From CATOSD01 sp965226695 (GTDB taxonomy: Bacteria; Chloroflexota; Dehalococcoidia; Lucifugimonadales; CATOSD01): a DNA stretch of 64,000 nucleotides. The notes beneath the pieces were generated by a model. The model saw only the letters and a program-made list of their open reading frames with translations, ran no database searches and was not told the DNA's origin. The position numbers were made by a program, and so were the translations under genes. The DNA lies in contig OZ245405.1 of the NCBI GenBank assembly GCA_965226695.1, positions 434,001 to 498,000 of the forward strand, read 5' to 3'. This document shows positions 60,700 to 64,000 of this stretch, piece by piece; positions within the stretch are counted from its first letter, which is position 1; each line of letters begins with the position of its first letter.

Positions 60700-61055
60700 T
60701 TCCCACCAATCCGCCCTGATCCCGCAATTTCGCCAACCCTCTTGAAGCATACGCACATCCGTGCTACCCTCGCCCACGCGAGGGACCGACCCCGCGGCCC
60801 GGAAGTCCTACACCCATACGGGGTTTAGGCCCCAGGCATCCGTAAGGGCGTCCCTTGTGGGCACCCTGTGGCAGCAGCGAAGACAGGGCCAGTCGACCCT
60901 GCTCCGTCCCCCCTGTCCTACTCTGCCACGGGACGCGACTTTTTTGCCCCGACAGCCCGCGCCGGTATTACAGATTGGCGCGGGACCGCCGACACTCCCA
61001 GCTACGAACACAACAGAATGCAACAGAAACGGACAGACTTCGCCTTCCCGCGAAC
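60700..61055. repeat. Copy 2 of the long noncoding interspersed repeat
   Basis: ACCCTCTTGAAGC..CATCCGTGCTACC (60736-60768), GAGGGACCGACCCCGCGGCC and ACTCCCAGCTACGAACACAA (60994-61013) follow in the same order as at 1891-2215. It is the most divergent of the three copies and longer in the middle. It is followed by 160 bases without a gene before the hydrolase. Confidence 0.55.
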
Positions 61056-61214
61056 CCTGTCCCCGTGGAAACGGGGAGCGGGAACGACAGTGGTGGGCGC
61101 ACCTGGCAAACTGACACAGGTTCCAGATTCAGCAGGTCGTTTGACAGCGAGAAGTCAGGGACCTAATCTAGGCTCCTACACACCTAAAGTTCAACTGGCC
61201 AAAAGGAGTATGAC

Positions 61215-62087
61215 ATGACATCCAGCATTCGGACCACCTATGACGTCCAGATCGAAGATGTGGAGTATCTGCGGCACGGCGACAAGCCCTTCCTGGCGCG
61301 ACTCTTCAGGCCCCAGGGCACGGGCCCCTTTCCGGTAATGGTCGAGCTGCACGGCGGCGCCTGGGTGAACGGCAACCGTGAGAACGGCAACGTCGCCAAT
61401 GAAGCGCTGGCTAAGAACGGCGTCATCGTGGCGGCCCTGGACTTCCGCGTTCCGCCCGAGGCGCCATACCCCGCTTCCCTGGCGGACATCCACTACGGCA
61501 TCCGCTGGGCCAAGGCGAACGCCGAAAGCTGGAACGGCATTTCGGAAAAGATCGGCGCCATGGGCACCTCGAGCGGCGCCCACCAGGCCATGCTGCTGGG
61601 CATGCGCCCCCACGATTCCCGCTACGCGGCGCTGCCTTTCCCCAACGGCTCAACCGGGGTGGATGGCGCCCTGGACTGCGTGATCATGGTCTCCCCGGTG
61701 ATAGACCCCCTGGGTCGCTATCATTTCGCCAAGGGTCTGCGCGACGATGTCACGCGCCCCGATTCAGTCGGCGAAAACACAGTGGCGATGCACGACATGT
61801 ACTGGGTTACGGAAGAGGCGATGGCGGAAGGTGCTCCGGCACGCATCCTGGCCCGTGGAGAGTCCACGGAACTGCCGCCCACGCTGTGCCTGGCGAGAGC
61901 CTACGAGGCGGCGCACCCGCGCCCAGACCTGGACGAGTTCATCAGGCAGTACCGTAACGCCGGTGGACGGATCGACGTAACGATATTCGAAGAGGAAGGC
62001 GAAGGGGTGCTCCGCGACCTTGACTCCAATGTTGCACAGCAGGCCCTTGGCGAGATGACCGCCTTCATCCAGGAGAACCTCGTGTAA
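61215..62087 (+). CDS. Alpha/beta hydrolase (BD-FAE/HSL-like), catalytic His not evident
   Basis: The 290-residue protein has the oxyanion motif VELHGGAWVNGN (about residues 36-47), DFRVPPEAPYPA and the nucleophile elbow IGAMGTSSGAHQAM (GxSxG, Ser about 119). Related esterases end with a His in a GHGF-type motif; here the corresponding place reads EEEGEGVLRDLD with no His. ATG 61215 follows AAGGAG. Either the His comes from elsewhere or the enzyme has lost hydrolase activity. It is a single gene. Confidence 0.82.
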   Translation: MTSSIRTTYDVQIEDVEYLRHGDKPFLARLFRPQGTGPFPVMVELHGGAWVNGNRENGNVANEALAKNGVIVAALDFRVPPEAPYPASLADIHYGIRWAKANAESWNGISEKIGAMGTSSGAHQAMLLGMRPHDSRYAALPFPNGSTGVDGALDCVIMVSPVIDPLGRYHFAKGLRDDVTRPDSVGENTVAMHDMYWVTEEAMAEGAPARILARGESTELPPTLCLARAYEAAHPRPDLDEFIRQYRNAGGRIDVTIFEEEGEGVLRDLDSNVAQQALGEMTAFIQENLV

Positions 62088-62088
62088 C

Positions 62089-62388
62089 CTCGTCGGCCCA
62101 AAGTACCGATACAAGCAGCGACTGCGGACTCAGCCCATCGGGCGGTCCGCCGTCTCTACTGTATTCCTGCAGGAGGACACAGGTGTCTTGGTGATGGCCG
62201 ACCTGAAGGGGCTGTCCCCAGGAGGCCACGCCTTCATCACCGTTGGCATCACCTTGGACGAGGGTCCACGCAATTCCGTATTCGACCTCGACGGCTCCGC
62301 CATCATCGTGCACGAAAGGCCGGACTCTTACGGGATGGGCGAGTCGGACACCGGCAGCCGCGTGGCCTGCGGCGTCATCAGGCGCTAG
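62089..62388 (+). pseudogene. sodC: Cu/Zn superoxide dismutase remnant with internal deletion
   Basis: One open frame without a clear start reads AVSTVFLQEDTGVLVMADLK then GLSPGGHAF, the SodC N-terminal strand region. It continues ITVGITLDEGPRNSVF and then DLDGSAIIVHERPDSYGM and GSRVACGVI, the SodC C-terminus. The central 60-70 residues with most Cu and Zn ligands are absent; HGFHIH is reduced to HAFIT. The frame is preserved across the gap. It starts right after the hydrolase stop. Confidence 0.7.
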
Positions 62389-62499
62389 TACAACCCGTTA
62401 CGTCTGAACAGGGTCGATCCTTACGGCCGCCTGTAGTGGGCCGCCGCAGCAGCTCAGCAGACGCTGATTCAAAAAAGCCTTGCCCACACCACAGGCCCG

Positions 62500-62775
62500 A
62501 TTTCGCCACCCCTCTTGATTCCCCAGCACATCCGCTCTACTCTTTCTTCCATGACGAACCGAGACCTCCACCCGGCAACCACCCCGGCGACCGCCAACGC
62601 CCAGGATGGCGCCTGCCGTCGGCCTGTGACATTTCCGCGTCATCCGGTGACTTCCCTTCCCGGATCCGGCCTCACGATGGCTGCCGAACGGCCCAAACCG
62701 ACACTGCTCCCAGCTATGAAATGCAGCGAAATGCATCAGATTGCAACACATTTCGGCGAAGACCCCCGCCACGCT
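62500..62775. repeat. Copy 3 of the long noncoding interspersed repeat
   Basis: CGCCACCCCTCTTGATTCCC (from 62504), CCTGTGACATTTCC and CTCCCAGCTATGAAATGCAG (from 62707), then ACACATTTCGGCGAAGACCC, match 1897-2215 closely. The stretch to 62960 continues with short hairpin repeats and no supported gene. Confidence 0.65.
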
Positions 62776-62860
62776 GGCATGACCCGCGGCGCCGCCCGCT
62801 ATCCCATCCCCCGCGACGGGCTGACAGAGGTATGCATCGGGAATGAGCCTTCCAAAGGGC

Positions 62861-62936
62861 CTGCCCTGAGCCTGCCGAAGGGTCCCTTCCCCCTCGCAGG
62901 GGGAAGGTTAGTGCCTGCCCCATACTCGATACGGGG
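62861..62936. repeat. Cluster of three short palindromic repeats
   Basis: CTGCCCTGAGCCTGCCGAAG (62861), CCTTCCCCCTCGCAGGGGGA (62885) and GCCTGCCCCATACTCGATAC (62913) are adjacent. These represent three of the dispersed families in the window, including the one inserted in cas3. Confidence 0.65.
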
Positions 62937-63027
62937 ATGGGGGTAAAGCGCTCTTTCGCCAGTCAGCGCACGGGGAAGAATATGTCGGTGCGCCACTTCG
63001 ATTCGTCGGGCTCGGCGCCGGGGTCCG

Positions 63028-64000
63028 TTACTGCGCCTCCCGAATGCGCACCATCAGCTCGTCGCCGTTCTGCCACGGCTGGGACACCACAGGCCAGCTC
63101 AGCGTGTTGCTGGCGAGATCGACAGCAGCGTCCGCCACGTTCAGGGACAGAGACACAGAGCCGTCCAGCGCGATGAAGTCCACTGCATGGCTCGCGACGC
63201 CGGTGTGGGGTGAAAGGGCCACCTTCACCGTGCCGGTCGCCCCTGAACCAGGCTCCCACGCGATACGCTCGATGGTCGTCGTAGCGCCGTTGGCGCCGGC
63301 GAACAACGCGGGCTTCAGCACGCCGTTCGCGCCATCAGCCGCCACTGCGCTGCCGACCGTGACCGGGTCGAAGAACGCCTCGTGGAGCGTGCCCGCGGGG
63401 TCGTTGACCGTGACCGTCCATTCGGAGCGAAACGCGTAGCCGTCGCAGCGGCCGTAGTAAGGCCCTCTGTGGTTGAAGTGGAACTCGTAAGTCCCTGCGG
63501 GAAGCGGGCGTGTGGCCGTCACCCGATAGTCTTGGCTCAGACTAGACACACTGAACCAGTTGGCATCCCCGCCGTCTAACCATACCTCAAATGGGACGCC
63601 GGGAGTTATGGGATCCCCTTCAGGGATCTCATAAACAACCGTTCCAACACCCAGGCCCGAGTTGAACTGGTGAGTATGAGGCGGGCTGATGTTGCTTCCC
63701 GTGCTTCCTCTGTCTGGGTATATCTCTCGCAGATGGCGATCCTTTCTTTCAAGATAATATGTTTCCTGCACGCATTCCGTGTACTCCTCGGAACCGTCCC
63801 CGGCGTTGAGTTTCGCCGTTACCCCTGCAATCCGGGTCTTGATCGCCCCCAGGGTGATCGTCGGAGCCGTTCCCTCGGCCGGCGGTACGGCCGTCAGAAA
63901 GCGCCGCTGGTCACCGGTGGGCTGCGACGTCGCGCCTACAGCCGCCGCAGCCGGCAGCCATAACTTGTCGTGCCGGCTCGCTATGCTGTACATATCGTCG
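63028..64000 (-). CDS. C-terminal part of a large secreted beta-domain protein (partial)
   Basis: The frame is open to the right window edge, so the gene begins outside. The visible part has an Ig/FN3-like segment (YRVTATRPLPAGTYEFHF, YAFRSEWTVTVNDPAGTL) and ends with beta-rich sequence (LSLNVADAAVDLASNTLSWP, ELMVRIREAQ). There is no signal or anchor in view. Beyond the TAA at 63028 another frame reads TDPGAEPDESKWRTDIFFPV, so the native C-terminus may have been lengthened by about 20 residues and lost to a shift. Confidence 0.6.
   Translation of the reverse strand, partial: DDMYSIASRHDKLWLPAAAAVGATSQPTGDQRRFLTAVPPAEGTAPTITLGAIKTRIAGVTAKLNAGDGSEEYTECVQETYYLERKDRHLREIYPDRGSTGSNISPPHTHQFNSGLGVGTVVYEIPEGDPITPGVPFEVWLDGGDANWFSVSSLSQDYRVTATRPLPAGTYEFHFNHRGPYYGRCDGYAFRSEWTVTVNDPAGTLHEAFFDPVTVGSAVAADGANGVLKPALFAGANGATTTIERIAWEPGSGATGTVKVALSPHTGVASHAVDFIALDGSVSLSLNVADAAVDLASNTLSWPVVSQPWQNGDELMVRIREAQ

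Overview
The window is a GC-rich (roughly 60-65 % by eye) bacterial chromosome segment. I infer a Chloroflexota genome of the Dehalococcoidia/SAR202 kind. The reasons are luciferase-like, GMC and fumarate-reductase-like flavoenzymes side by side, large secreted Ca-binding-repeat proteins, collagen-like lipoproteins, a PspA/PspAA pair, and many short palindromic repeats (consensus around CTGCCCTGAGC..GTCGAAGGG, CCCCGTACTGGATACGGGG, GTAGGGGCGGTTC..GAACCGCCC). No rRNA or taxonomic marker is present, so this is only an inference.

Layout. 1-6.5 kb: remains of a type I-E CRISPR-Cas locus (cas3, a frameshifted cas8e, the start of cse2), with an RHH antitoxin and a truncated RelE toxin wedged between cas3 and cas8e, then a PIN-toxin pair. 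6.5-15 kb: a secretion cluster made of a lipoprotein resembling a free subtilase prodomain, a 2265-residue furin-like subtilase with P domain, and a frameshifted surface protein. 15-23.5 kb: an accessory zone with a three-part chimeric ORF, DUF3800 and HEPN-like genes, a shattered type ISP restriction-modification gene and a higBA operon whose toxin is cut to 29 codons. 23.8-32 kb: flavin monooxygenase, four collagen-like lipoproteins (three in tandem), tRNA-Arg and a CPA2 antiporter. 32-39 kb: PspA/PspAA, methyltransferase, a HicB-like gene between 41-bp direct repeats, GMC oxidoreductase, gatC plus amidase, MBL hydrolase. 40-43 kb: a ubiquitin-like/E1-like/DUF6527 operon divergent from an XRE + ImmA/IrrE pair. 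43.2-47.8 kb: a complete pstSCAB-phoU operon behind a four-repeat Pho box. 48-53.4 kb: TauE/SafE permease, HEPN-MNT pair, MoxR-DUF58-DUF4129 operon. 53.4-56.2 kb: a flavoprotein gene, its tandem partial duplication and a 66-bp minisatellite. 56.2-60.4 kb: tRNA-Gln, two defence-like genes and an IS1182-type element. 60.4-64 kb: noncoding repeats, alpha/beta hydrolase, a gutted Cu/Zn SOD and the 3' end of a secreted protein gene.

Two themes stand out. The most interesting intact system is the ubiquitin-like conjugation-type operon at 40.0-41.85 kb with its divergent XRE/protease regulators and GTAC-type operator sites. The second theme is erosion: toxins, a nuclease, cas8e and several enzymes carry frameshifts, truncations or in-frame deletions while their antitoxin partners stay intact. 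Some single-base frameshifts could be sequencing errors of a long-read or metagenomic assembly; the multi-codon deletions and fusions could not.
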